Assembly (NCBI GenBank): GCA_949051815.1
Contig: CARQVR010000002.1
Span: 62,001 to 126,000 of the forward strand
DNA: 64,000 nucleotides
Reading direction: 5' to 3'
From: an uncultured Lachnospiraceae bacterium
GTDB lineage: Bacteria > Bacillota > Clostridia > Lachnospirales > Lachnospiraceae
In this document: positions 18,660 to 26,500 of the stretch, piece after piece
How the letters are laid out: each line of letters starts with the position of its first letter
Numbering within the stretch: the first letter of the stretch is position 1
Notes under the pieces: generated by a model
Databases searched by the model: none
Told to the model about the DNA's origin: nothing
The model's input: only the letters and a program-made list of their open reading frames with translations
Program-made: the position numbers and the translations under genes

Positions 18660-18825
18660 TTTGTGATATAATGTTCGCGATGGCAATGAGCAGTGCGCGG
18701 ACATTGGTATACTTGAGTCGGGGAGCTGGCTCACCGAAACAAGTATGCCGATGGATGCATAGGGCGAAGCCCGTGAGCGAGATGAAGCGAAGCGAAATCG
18801 AGCGTGCACTGCGCCATAGAGCAAA
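18660..18825 (+). repeat. Structured intergenic region with several dyads
   Basis: The gap before the pyruvyltransferase gene holds GGTATACTTG (18705-18714) facing CAAGTATGCC (18740-18749), with GGGGAGC/GCTCACC nested inside, and an outer partial pairing between GCAGTGCGC and GTGCACTGCGC. A purine-rich GAAGCGAAGC stretch follows. The region can fold into a long branched hairpin, like the other intergenic elements in this window, but shares no obvious core with them. It may be an mRNA leader. Confidence 0.5.
18664..18672 (+). promoter_or_regulatory. Extended -10 promoter candidate
   Basis: TGATATAAT is a perfect TGnTATAAT extended -10 box. No good -35 lies 16-18 bases upstream, which is usual for this promoter class. 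It would start transcripts about 180 bases before the pyruvyltransferase gene, giving them the structured leader described for 18660-18825. Confidence 0.45.
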
Positions 18826-18855
18826 ATGGAAGTAAAACTTCGAATGGGGACAGAC

Positions 18856-20046
18856 ATGGACTACAACAACGACAAAATTGTGATGTACTTACACGGCGGC
18901 AGCGGCAATCACGGCTGTGAAGCGATTGTCAACAGCACCTGCCATATGATAGAAGAAATCCCCAGGCTTCTCGTGACCAACAGCGAGCAGGAGGACAGGC
19001 ATTACTCGGTGGAACCGCTCTGTGAGATTTTGCAGGAGCGTAAGATCGCGGAACATTTTTTTGCCCATGTGTGGTACTATGTCTGGCGGAAAGTCTTTCA
19101 TGATCCCGAATCCTTTATGCGCTACCGGTTCCGGGAGGTGATGGGAAAAAATCTGGCGCCCCTTTATCTCTCCATCGGCGGAGATATGTATTGCTACGAG
19201 CTTTCGATGAGAGAGGCGATTACTGCCAACAGCGCGTTTAACAAAGCGGGGGCGAAGACCGTTCTCTGGGGCTGCTCTCTGGAGCCGGCGCTTTTGGAGA
19301 ATCCGGAAGTGGTGGAGGACATGAAGCGGTACGTGCTGATCACGCCGAGAGAGTCGATCACGACACAGGCGCTTGCGGCGGCCGGGGTGACGGAGAACGT
19401 GAAACAGTTTCCCGATCCGGCTTTTGCCCTGGAACCGGAGAAGACGAAGCTCCCTTTCGGTTTCAGCGAGGGAAATACCATCGGGATCAACATCAGCCCG
19501 ATGATTTTAAAGTATGAGGAAAAAGACGGCATTACGATCATGAATTACCGGAAGCTGATCGACCACATTCTGGAAACGACGGACTGCCATATCGCGCTGA
19601 TTCCTCATGTCATGTGGAAAAACAATGACGACAGACTGACTATACATGAACTTTACGGCGTCTATCAGGGGAATGACCGTGTGGTGAAGTTCGAGGATAT
19701 GTCCTGTCAGAAACTGAAATATGTCATTTCCAAATGCCGCGCTTTTATCGGGGCGAGAACCCACGCCACCATTGCGGCCTACTCATCCATGGTGCCCACG
19801 CTGGTGGTGGGCTATTCCGTGAAGGCCAGAGGCATTGCGCAGGATCTCTTCGGAGACGCCGAACATTATGTATTGCCCGTGCAGACTCTTTCCAATCCGG
19901 ATGAGCTGATCGGCGCTTATGAGTGGATGATGGAAAGAGAGGGCGAAATCAGGGGCAGATTGCAGGAGATCATGCCGGATTACTGCAAGAAGGCGGTCGA
20001 AGCAGGGGATGAGATCCGCAGATTGTGGAAGAGCCTGCACGACTGA
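18856..20046 (+). CDS. Polysaccharide pyruvyl transferase family protein
   Basis: About 396 residues with the pattern of the CsaB/WcaK-type family: LHGGSGNHGCEAIVNST at the N-terminus, LSIGGDMYCY near residue 105, VLITPRESIT near 160 and IGARTHATIAAYS near 300. The family adds ketal pyruvate from phosphoenolpyruvate to glycan sugars, but some members are glycosyltransferase-like, so the reaction is probable rather than sure. ATG 18856 has GGGGA 6 bases upstream; in-frame ATGs at 18826 and 18844 are alternatives. The next gene, wzx-like, starts 13 bases after the stop. Confidence 0.83.
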   Translation: MDYNNDKIVMYLHGGSGNHGCEAIVNSTCHMIEEIPRLLVTNSEQEDRHYSVEPLCEILQERKIAEHFFAHVWYYVWRKVFHDPESFMRYRFREVMGKNLAPLYLSIGGDMYCYELSMREAITANSAFNKAGAKTVLWGCSLEPALLENPEVVEDMKRYVLITPRESITTQALAAAGVTENVKQFPDPAFALEPEKTKLPFGFSEGNTIGINISPMILKYEEKDGITIMNYRKLIDHILETTDCHIALIPHVMWKNNDDRLTIHELYGVYQGNDRVVKFEDMSCQKLKYVISKCRAFIGARTHATIAAYSSMVPTLVVGYSVKARGIAQDLFGDAEHYVLPVQTLSNPDELIGAYEWMMEREGEIRGRLQEIMPDYCKKAVEAGDEIRRLWKSLHD

Positions 20047-20059
20047 AAGTGGATAAATT

Positions 20060-21583
20060 ATGGGCAGAATAGAGAAAGCCGGAAAAAATATCATATTCGG
20101 ATATATCAGCAATTTGGTGATCCTGCTGGTAAACTTTATCCAGAGAACAGTTTTTATCTACGTGCTTGGAAAGACGTTCTCAGGGGTAAACGAAACGTAC
20201 ACGAATGTTTTGAGCGTCCTTTCTTTGGCGGAGCTGGGGATTGGCACGGCTTTAAACTACAGTCTCTACAAGCCGGTGGCGGAGCGCGACATCGGGAAAA
20301 TCAAGGCATACATGCGCTTCTACAAAAAGGCGTATCTGACGATTGCGGGTGTGATTGCGGTTCTGGGAATCGCGATTTCCCCGTTTTTAAAATATATTCT
20401 GAAAAATCCGGGCAATCTGACCGTGAAGGAACTGACGCTGTACTATTACCTGTTCCTGTTTAACACGGTTATCAGCTATTTTGTCGCCTATAAATACAGT
20501 CTGTCGAATGCGGAGCAGAAAAACTACATCCAGACAAACATTACCACCCTGACCAAGATAGCGACGGCCACGGTGCAGATTACGGTTCTGCTGCTTTTCA
20601 GGAATTTCCTGTTTTATCTGCTGGCACAGTCCGTTGTGGAGTTTTTGCAGAAAATTTTCGTGACTGTCTACATGGACAGACAATACCCCTATCTGCGGGA
20701 TAAAGACGTGGAGAAGCTTACAGAGGAGGAAACGCGGGTGGTGGCCACCAAGACGAAGGCGCTGATTTGTCATAAGATCGGCGACGTGGCCAGACTACAG
20801 ACGGATATTCTTGTGATCTCCTCCTTTGTCAATGTAGATGCTTCGGCTGTTGTGGGCAACTATGTCTATATCATTACTTATGTGGGAAACTTTGTGAATA
20901 TTATATTTGATTCCGTGATTTCGGGCTTCGGCAATGTGGTGGCCACGGAGTCGAAGGAGAGGCAGTATCTTCTCTTTAAGGTGTACCGCTTTTTCGCCTG
21001 CTGGCTCTTCGGCTTCGGCGCGGTAGGGTTCTTCCATCTGCTCACCCCCTTTATCGGCGGGGTGTGGCTGCGGGATGAAAGCTGGACGCTGCCGTGGATT
21101 ACGGTGACCCTCCTGGTGACAGACTTTTATCTGAAAGGGGGCCGCACGGTGCTTCTTAATTTTAAGATTGCATCGGGGCTGTTCGAGCAGGACAGATTTC
21201 TGCCGCTGATACAGGGAGCCGTGAATCTGGTGGTTTCGATTGCGCTGGTGTTAAAGATCGGCGTGACGGGCGTCTATGTGGGGACGTTAGTTTCCGGTAT
21301 ACTGGCCAATCTCATCCGGCCAGGAATTATCTACCGGGTCTGCTTTGAAAAGAAGGCCGGGGCCTATTTTAAGGATTCGCTGAAATATATAGCGGTGATT
21401 CTGGCTGTGGGAGCGGTGGCCACGCCGATTCGCTGCGCGGTTATGGGGGAAGTTACGATTCTCACCTTCGCCCTGATGGTAATTTTGATTACGCTGCTCT
21501 ACAATCTGGTATTTCTGGCGGTATTCCACAGGACGGAGGAATTTTCTTACCTGTGGAAAGCGGTAGCGGCGCGGAAAAAGTAA
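20060..21583 (+). CDS. Wzx-type oligosaccharide flippase
   Basis: A 507-residue membrane protein with about 12-14 hydrophobic helices. The start AGKNIIFGYISNLVILLVNFIQRTVFIYVLG and the following LSLAELGIGTALNYSLYKP are the hallmark of the polysaccharide flippase/MOP superfamily seen in Firmicutes capsule loci. It would move undecaprenyl-diphosphate repeat units outward for a Wzy polymerase. It works in principle with the initiating transferase at 12473 and the polymerase at 9214 or 22795. No strong ribosome site is visible, so translation may be coupled to the upstream gene. Confidence 0.9.
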   Translation: MGRIEKAGKNIIFGYISNLVILLVNFIQRTVFIYVLGKTFSGVNETYTNVLSVLSLAELGIGTALNYSLYKPVAERDIGKIKAYMRFYKKAYLTIAGVIAVLGIAISPFLKYILKNPGNLTVKELTLYYYLFLFNTVISYFVAYKYSLSNAEQKNYIQTNITTLTKIATATVQITVLLLFRNFLFYLLAQSVVEFLQKIFVTVYMDRQYPYLRDKDVEKLTEEETRVVATKTKALICHKIGDVARLQTDILVISSFVNVDASAVVGNYVYIITYVGNFVNIIFDSVISGFGNVVATESKERQYLLFKVYRFFACWLFGFGAVGFFHLLTPFIGGVWLRDESWTLPWITVTLLVTDFYLKGGRTVLLNFKIASGLFEQDRFLPLIQGAVNLVVSIALVLKIGVTGVYVGTLVSGILANLIRPGIIYRVCFEKKAGAYFKDSLKYIAVILAVGAVATPIRCAVMGEVTILTFALMVILITLLYNLVFLAVFHRTEEFSYLWKAVAARKK

Positions 21584-21625
21584 GAAGTATCCGGCGAGAG
21601 AACCCGCGGGATCATGGAGGGTTAC

Positions 21626-22735
21626 ATGAATAAGATTCCTCTCATCGAGAATGCTTGTAAGGAGCTTATGGAGTACGGTGTCCGCGGCAGGCGCGAAAAG
21701 TGCAAAGATCTGGCCAAACGGCTGCTTCTTGGGCGGAAAATTCCGGGAGAAGACCCCGTTTTCTGGCCTACGGGACTTCTGGCGGCGGGACTGTGGCACT
21801 GTCGGGAAGCGCTTATGGCAGCGGCGCAGAATGCGGGAAACGCAGAGACGATCCGGGACGCCGGAAACGGGAGCGCCGGGATAGACCGTGCGCTTGCCGC
21901 CTATTATGGACGATGGGTGAAAAAGGGAATGCCCCTCCTGTATCTGGACGATCTGCTGGCAGGGGAAACTTTGTTAGACATGTATCTGGAAGTACAGGGG
22001 AAAGGGACGGATTTCGGAGCGGACATGTCCGGGGAGCTGTTGAAAAAAGCGGTGGACAGGCTGGCTTTTTATGGTGCAGCGCATCCCACAGACGCTTCCG
22101 GCAGCTTTCTCTACCGGCCCGCAAACGGGGAGACGACGGTTTTCGTGGACGGCATCGGTCTTGCCTGCCCTTTTCTCTACCGGTACGGTGAGATTTTTGG
22201 AAAGCAGGATTATAAGGAGCTTGCGCTTTTGCAGATTGTGAACTTTTTGTCCTATGGCATGGACGGCGTGACAGGACTTCCCTATCACGGTTATGACATG
22301 GCGGACGGCTGCAAATACGGCATTATCGGCTGGGGCAGAGCGGTCGGCTGGCTGCTTCGGGGCATGACGGGCTGCATGAGCTCGGCATACGGCGCAGAGA
22401 GGCTGGCTGCGCCCTGTACCGCGCTTGTGGAGGCGGCGGCTGCCTGTCAGAGACAGGACGGTTATTTTTCGTGGCAGCTTGAGGCGGCGGAGGGACCTGC
22501 GGACACGTCCGCCACGGGGATGATCTGCGCCGGTATAAAACAGGGAATGGCGCTTGGCGTACTCGCGGGTGAAGCATACGAAAATGTCCTGACGGCGGGG
22601 CGGCTTGCGCTGGAGCGGTCGGTCAGGGAGGGACGGGTGTATCACTGTTCGGGGGAGTGTGAGGGCTTTTCACAGTATCCGCAGCGCTACGGCGCCTATC
22701 CGTGGGCACTGGGTCCGGCGCTTTTGGTGCTTTAG
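21626..22735 (+). CDS. GH88/GH105-like glycoside hydrolase (unsaturated glucuronyl/rhamnogalacturonyl hydrolase type)
   Basis: About 369 residues, an (alpha/alpha)6-barrel protein by sequence: FWPTGLLAAGLWHC, then DGIGLACPFLYRYG with a candidate catalytic Asp, GLPYHGYDMADGCKYGIIGWGRAVGWLLRGM near residue 225, and TSATGMICAGIKQG. These are GH88/GH105 landmarks. No signal peptide is present, so it acts in the cytoplasm. Known relatives remove unsaturated uronic acid residues from oligosaccharides, so its presence among biosynthetic genes is unusual. The start is ATG 21626, with GGAGG (21616-21620) six bases before; an ATG at 21614 overlaps that site. The active-site assignment is approximate. 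Confidence 0.75.
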   Translation: MNKIPLIENACKELMEYGVRGRREKCKDLAKRLLLGRKIPGEDPVFWPTGLLAAGLWHCREALMAAAQNAGNAETIRDAGNGSAGIDRALAAYYGRWVKKGMPLLYLDDLLAGETLLDMYLEVQGKGTDFGADMSGELLKKAVDRLAFYGAAHPTDASGSFLYRPANGETTVFVDGIGLACPFLYRYGEIFGKQDYKELALLQIVNFLSYGMDGVTGLPYHGYDMADGCKYGIIGWGRAVGWLLRGMTGCMSSAYGAERLAAPCTALVEAAAACQRQDGYFSWQLEAAEGPADTSATGMICAGIKQGMALGVLAGEAYENVLTAGRLALERSVREGRVYHCSGECEGFSQYPQRYGAYPWALGPALLVL

Positions 22736-22794
22736 GCGGGAAACGGGGAGTAAAGGAACAATGACGGGGGCTGCAGTATTGGAAGGGAAAGAGG

Positions 22795-24405
22795 ATGGAA
22801 CGATATAAACAATACGAAAAAACGATTACCATACAGGAGGCATGTTACTACGGCTTTTTTGTTCTCCTGTCTCTGGCGAAAGGGCTTGGGTTTTATGAAG
22901 GGCAGAAGCTCTTTTATCTGCTTGTCCTGCCCGCTCTTGCTCTGGGGTTTCTGAAAATTCTCCTGACGCCATACACGAAAAGGCAGTTGGTTTTACAGGT
23001 TCTGTTTCTGGCTCTTGTGGCGGTGATTTACTATGAGTCGCGCCAGATTGCCATTTTTTTTGTGGCTTTCACAGTGCTTGGCATGAAAAATATTTCCCTG
23101 AAAAAAGTGTTCCATATCGCGCTCTGGGTGTGGGGCGTGTGCGCGGTGGCGCTGTCTGCGGTTTCCTTTTTCTTTTTGGAGCATACCGTTTACCGGGTGC
23201 ACCAAAAGCTGGGATTAGGCCATATTTTCCGCTGGAGTCTTGGCTTTACACATCCGAATATTCTGCATATTACTTATCTGATGCTCTGCGCATTGATTAT
23301 CTGGGAGTTGGAAGAGAAGTACGGGTTTAAGGAGTTTGCGCTTCTTATGGCCGGCAATCTTCTTGTCTTTTTCTATTCCGTCAGCTACACGGGGTTCGGC
23401 ATAGTGGCGGTTATGCTGACGGGCTGTTTTTATATCAGATTCCGTCCGCGATTCGGTATCGGGGAAAAGCTTCTGGCCAATCTGGTGCTTCCGGTATGCC
23501 TGCTGATGTCCTTTGTTCTGCCGTTTTATCTGAGCTGGCATGATATCAGCCACTTTGTAGAGAAGATTAATTTTCTGGTCAATACGAGAATCTGGCTGGC
23601 GGAGCAGTTTTTAAAGTCGGAGTATCGGAGTCTGTTCGGGGCGGATGTCTCCAAGGTCGTCAAGTCCTCCATGACGCTGGATAATTCCTATGTCTGGTGT
23701 TACATCAATTACGGACTGATTCCGACCATTCTGATTCTCTTAAGTTATTTTGCGCTGCTGTTTTATGATACGCACAAGCAGCGGACGAGAGAGCTGGTGA
23801 TTCTGGTCTGCTTTCTGGGCGCGGGGTGGACGGAGCAGTTACTGTTTAACACTTCTTTTAAGAACATCACGCTGCTCTTCCTGGGGGCGTTTCTGTTTTT
23901 ACAAAAAGAGGGGAAGAGGGAGTACTGTCTGCTTTCCGGACTGACGCGGCGTTTTGAACGGATCACGGTTCCTCTGGCGGGACTGCCGGATCAGATGCTT
24001 GCCCATGTGCGGGCAGTATACCGGATGCGCCGGGGCAGGATTTTGTGCGTGACGGCGGCGGGCGCGGTTCTGGGCTGTCTTTTGTGCGCCCTGGTTTATC
24101 AGGAGCCGGAAGGATATGTGGTGCAGCGGTTTTACACGGACGGACTGGAGGAGACGAGCGTCTGGCTGGAGACTGAGGACGATCCGGCTTACGAGGGGTA
24201 CCGGGTTATGAATTATCTGGACGCGCAGACGCCCATGCAGATCGTGTCGGGAAAGGCCGTGAAGCTGGAGACGGCGCGCTACTATGTGGGAAGTCTGCTG
24301 CTTGGCGGTATGCTCGGGGCGGCGGCCGGGATTTTGTGGAATATGACAGGCTGGCGGAAAAAATCGGCCGTGGCTGTTACGGAGATTTCCGGCTATGATA
24401 AATGA
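22795..24405 (+). CDS. Second Wzy/O-antigen ligase-like membrane protein with extra C-terminal domain
   Basis: A 536-residue membrane protein. Residues 1-370 have about ten helices and the polymerase-type features GLGHIFRWSLGFTHPN (compare GMGHPN in the protein at 9214) and a large loop with FLVNTRIWLAEQFL. After a basic linker, residues ~405-530 form an added module: a helix, an extracytoplasmic ~65-residue domain and a final helix, resembling the flanking helices of Wzz/chain-length proteins, though no clear Wzz motif is seen. The fusion of polymerase and possible length regulator is notable. The next coding region may overlap by ATGA at 24402. Confidence 0.72.
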   Translation: MERYKQYEKTITIQEACYYGFFVLLSLAKGLGFYEGQKLFYLLVLPALALGFLKILLTPYTKRQLVLQVLFLALVAVIYYESRQIAIFFVAFTVLGMKNISLKKVFHIALWVWGVCAVALSAVSFFFLEHTVYRVHQKLGLGHIFRWSLGFTHPNILHITYLMLCALIIWELEEKYGFKEFALLMAGNLLVFFYSVSYTGFGIVAVMLTGCFYIRFRPRFGIGEKLLANLVLPVCLLMSFVLPFYLSWHDISHFVEKINFLVNTRIWLAEQFLKSEYRSLFGADVSKVVKSSMTLDNSYVWCYINYGLIPTILILLSYFALLFYDTHKQRTRELVILVCFLGAGWTEQLLFNTSFKNITLLFLGAFLFLQKEGKREYCLLSGLTRRFERITVPLAGLPDQMLAHVRAVYRMRRGRILCVTAAGAVLGCLLCALVYQEPEGYVVQRFYTDGLEETSVWLETEDDPAYEGYRVMNYLDAQTPMQIVSGKAVKLETARYYVGSLLLGGMLGAAAGILWNMTGWRKKSAVAVTEISGYDK

Positions 24406-24458
24406 CCGCGGTGCGGACAGGAAGCGGGCATCAGGAATACATCGGGATGGAGAACGGT

Positions 24459-26399
24459 ATGAAAAATGAATTAACCTACTGTAAAATTCTGGGAACCAAT
24501 ATCAATGTCACCAACATGGAGGACACGATCTCCTATATAACGGACCATCTGGAGGAGCTAAAGGGCGATTACATCTGTGTATCCAATGTGCATACTACGG
24601 TGATGTCCTACAGGGATCAGGCGTACCGCAATGTGCAAAACAGCGGGGCAATGGCCCTTCCTGACGGGCAGCCTCTGTCTATTGTCAGCAGGAAGAGAGG
24701 ATTTTCGGAGGCAAGGAGAGTGCCCGGGCCTGATCTGATGCCGGCCATTCTCGATCTGTCGCAGAAGACGGGTTACCGTCATTATTTTTATGGCAGCACG
24801 GATGCGACGCTGGAGGCGCTTCGGACAGCTCTGCTGCGGCGTTATCCGAAGCTGCAGATTGCGGGCATGTACTCCCCGCCTTTTCGGGAGCTTACGAAGG
24901 AAGAGGATGAGGAGATCGTCAGGCGGATGAACGACAGCGGCGCCGATTTTGTCTGGGTGGCGCTTGGTGCGCCGAAGCAGGAATGGTGGATGTATGAGCA
25001 CCGTCACAGAGTAAAAGCGCTGATGCTTGGCGTGGGCGCGGCCTTTGACTTTACGGCGGGCACGACGAGGCGCGCGCCCATGTGGATGCAGAAGCTGTGT
25101 ATGGAGTGGGTGTTCCGGATTCTGCGGGATCCCAAACGTATGCTGCCCAGATATTTAAATACGAATTTTGCGTTTCTTTACTATGTCAGCAGGGAGGGCA
25201 GAGCGGTAAGACGGACGGCGAAGCGAGGTATGCGCATCGCCATGATCGGCCATAAGCGGATTCCGTCCAGAGAGGGCGGCGTGGAAGTGGTGGTGGACGA
25301 GCTTTCCGTGCGTATGGCGGCGATGGGCCACCGCGTGGACGCTTACAACCGTTTCGGCCATCATGTTTCCGGCAAAAAATACGATCAGGAGTACGGCTGG
25401 AAAGGACGGAAGTTTTATAAGGGCGTCCGGGTATATATTGTGCCCACTTTTCGCAGGAGCAGTCTGAACGCCATCGTATATACTTTCTTTGCGACGATTA
25501 TGGCGCTTTTTCATCATTATGACGTGATCCACTATCACGCGGAAGGACCATGCGCCATGCTCTGGCTGCCCCATTTTCTGAAAAGGAAGGTTGTGGTGAC
25601 CATTCACGGGCTTGACTGGCAGCGGGCAAAATGGGGGAATTTTGCATCCTTTGTGATCAAATTCGGGGAAAAGATGGCGGCCAGATACGCCGACGACGTG
25701 ATTGTGCTTTCTGACAACGTAAAGGAGTATTTTCTGGAAACTTACAACAGAAAGGTTACTTATATACCCAACGGGATTAACAGACCGGGGCAGCAGGGCC
25801 AGACGGTGATCAGAGAAAAGTACGGTCTGCAAAAGGACGGCTATTTCCTGTTTCTTGCGCGGATTGTGCCGGAAAAAGGATTGCACTATCTGATCGAGGC
25901 GTTTTCCGGATTGCAGACGGATAAGAAACTGGTGATTGCCGGGGGCAGTTCTCAGGCTTACGGCTATATGGAAAAGATTCACAAAATGGCGGCACAGGAT
26001 GACAGAATCCTTATGACTGATTTCGTGCAGGGGCAGGTTCTGGAGGAACTGTATGCCAATGCTTACGCCTTCGTACTGCCAAGCGACGTGGAGGGGATGG
26101 CGCTTACGCTGCTGGAGGCCATGAGCTACGGAGACTGTTGTCTGGTCAGCGATATCCGTGAAAATACGGAAGTGGTGGAGGATAAGGCGCTGACTTTCAA
26201 ACGGGGCGATGTGAAGGACCTGAGAAGACAGCTTGTATGGCTGCTGGAACATCCGGATGAAGTGCGCCGCATGGGTGAGGAGAGCGTGGATTATATCTGC
26301 GGGAAGTATGACTGGGATGATGTGACGAAGCGGACGCTTTCCGTGTACGAGAAGGCGGCGGGGAGAAAGAAGCCTGCGCTTCGTCCGGATAACAGGTAA
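24459..26399 (+). CDS. TagA/WecG/CpsF-GT4 fusion glycosyltransferase
   Basis: About 646 residues with two transferase domains. Residues ~1-245 are a WecG/TagA/CpsF domain: CKILGTNINVTNMEDT, GPDLMPAIL, FYGSTDATLEAL and the diagnostic VWVALGAPKQEWWM. From ~255 a GT4 domain starts (IAMIGHKRIPSREGGVEVVVDEL) with TIHGLDWQRAKWG, FLARIVPEKGLHYL and PSDVEGMALTLLEAMSYG. TagA enzymes add ManNAc-type sugars to lipid-linked GlcNAc, so the fusion could add two successive sugars. ATG 24459 has GGAG six bases upstream; ATG 24402, overlapping the previous stop, has no site. The stop codon lies within the palindromic element at 26396. Confidence 0.85.
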   Translation: MKNELTYCKILGTNINVTNMEDTISYITDHLEELKGDYICVSNVHTTVMSYRDQAYRNVQNSGAMALPDGQPLSIVSRKRGFSEARRVPGPDLMPAILDLSQKTGYRHYFYGSTDATLEALRTALLRRYPKLQIAGMYSPPFRELTKEEDEEIVRRMNDSGADFVWVALGAPKQEWWMYEHRHRVKALMLGVGAAFDFTAGTTRRAPMWMQKLCMEWVFRILRDPKRMLPRYLNTNFAFLYYVSREGRAVRRTAKRGMRIAMIGHKRIPSREGGVEVVVDELSVRMAAMGHRVDAYNRFGHHVSGKKYDQEYGWKGRKFYKGVRVYIVPTFRRSSLNAIVYTFFATIMALFHHYDVIHYHAEGPCAMLWLPHFLKRKVVVTIHGLDWQRAKWGNFASFVIKFGEKMAARYADDVIVLSDNVKEYFLETYNRKVTYIPNGINRPGQQGQTVIREKYGLQKDGYFLFLARIVPEKGLHYLIEAFSGLQTDKKLVIAGGSSQAYGYMEKIHKMAAQDDRILMTDFVQGQVLEELYANAYAFVLPSDVEGMALTLLEAMSYGDCCLVSDIRENTEVVEDKALTFKRGDVKDLRRQLVWLLEHPDEVRRMGEESVDYICGKYDWDDVTKRTLSVYEKAAGRKKPALRPDNR

Positions 26400-26467
26400 T
26401 TGCGAAACTCATCAAATCGTGGATTTTTTATGCAAATTCAACAATCTTAAAAGAGTTTCGCAATTAC
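26396..26467. repeat. 72-bp palindromic element with perfect 15-bp inverted ends (family A)
   Basis: GTAATTGCGAAACTC (26396-26410) and GAGTTTCGCAATTAC (26453-26467) are perfect inverted ends. The element starts within the last codon of the upstream gene and supplies its TAA stop. A second, longer copy in the opposite orientation lies at 53055-53250, with ATCAAATCGTGG and TTGTTGAATTTGCA segments shared. It can form one hairpin; no T-run follows, so it is not a standard terminator. It looks like a non-autonomous mobile or structured intergenic element. Confidence 0.75.
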
Positions 26468-26500
26468 CCGGGAAAGACAAAGAAAGAAGGAGAACTGCGG

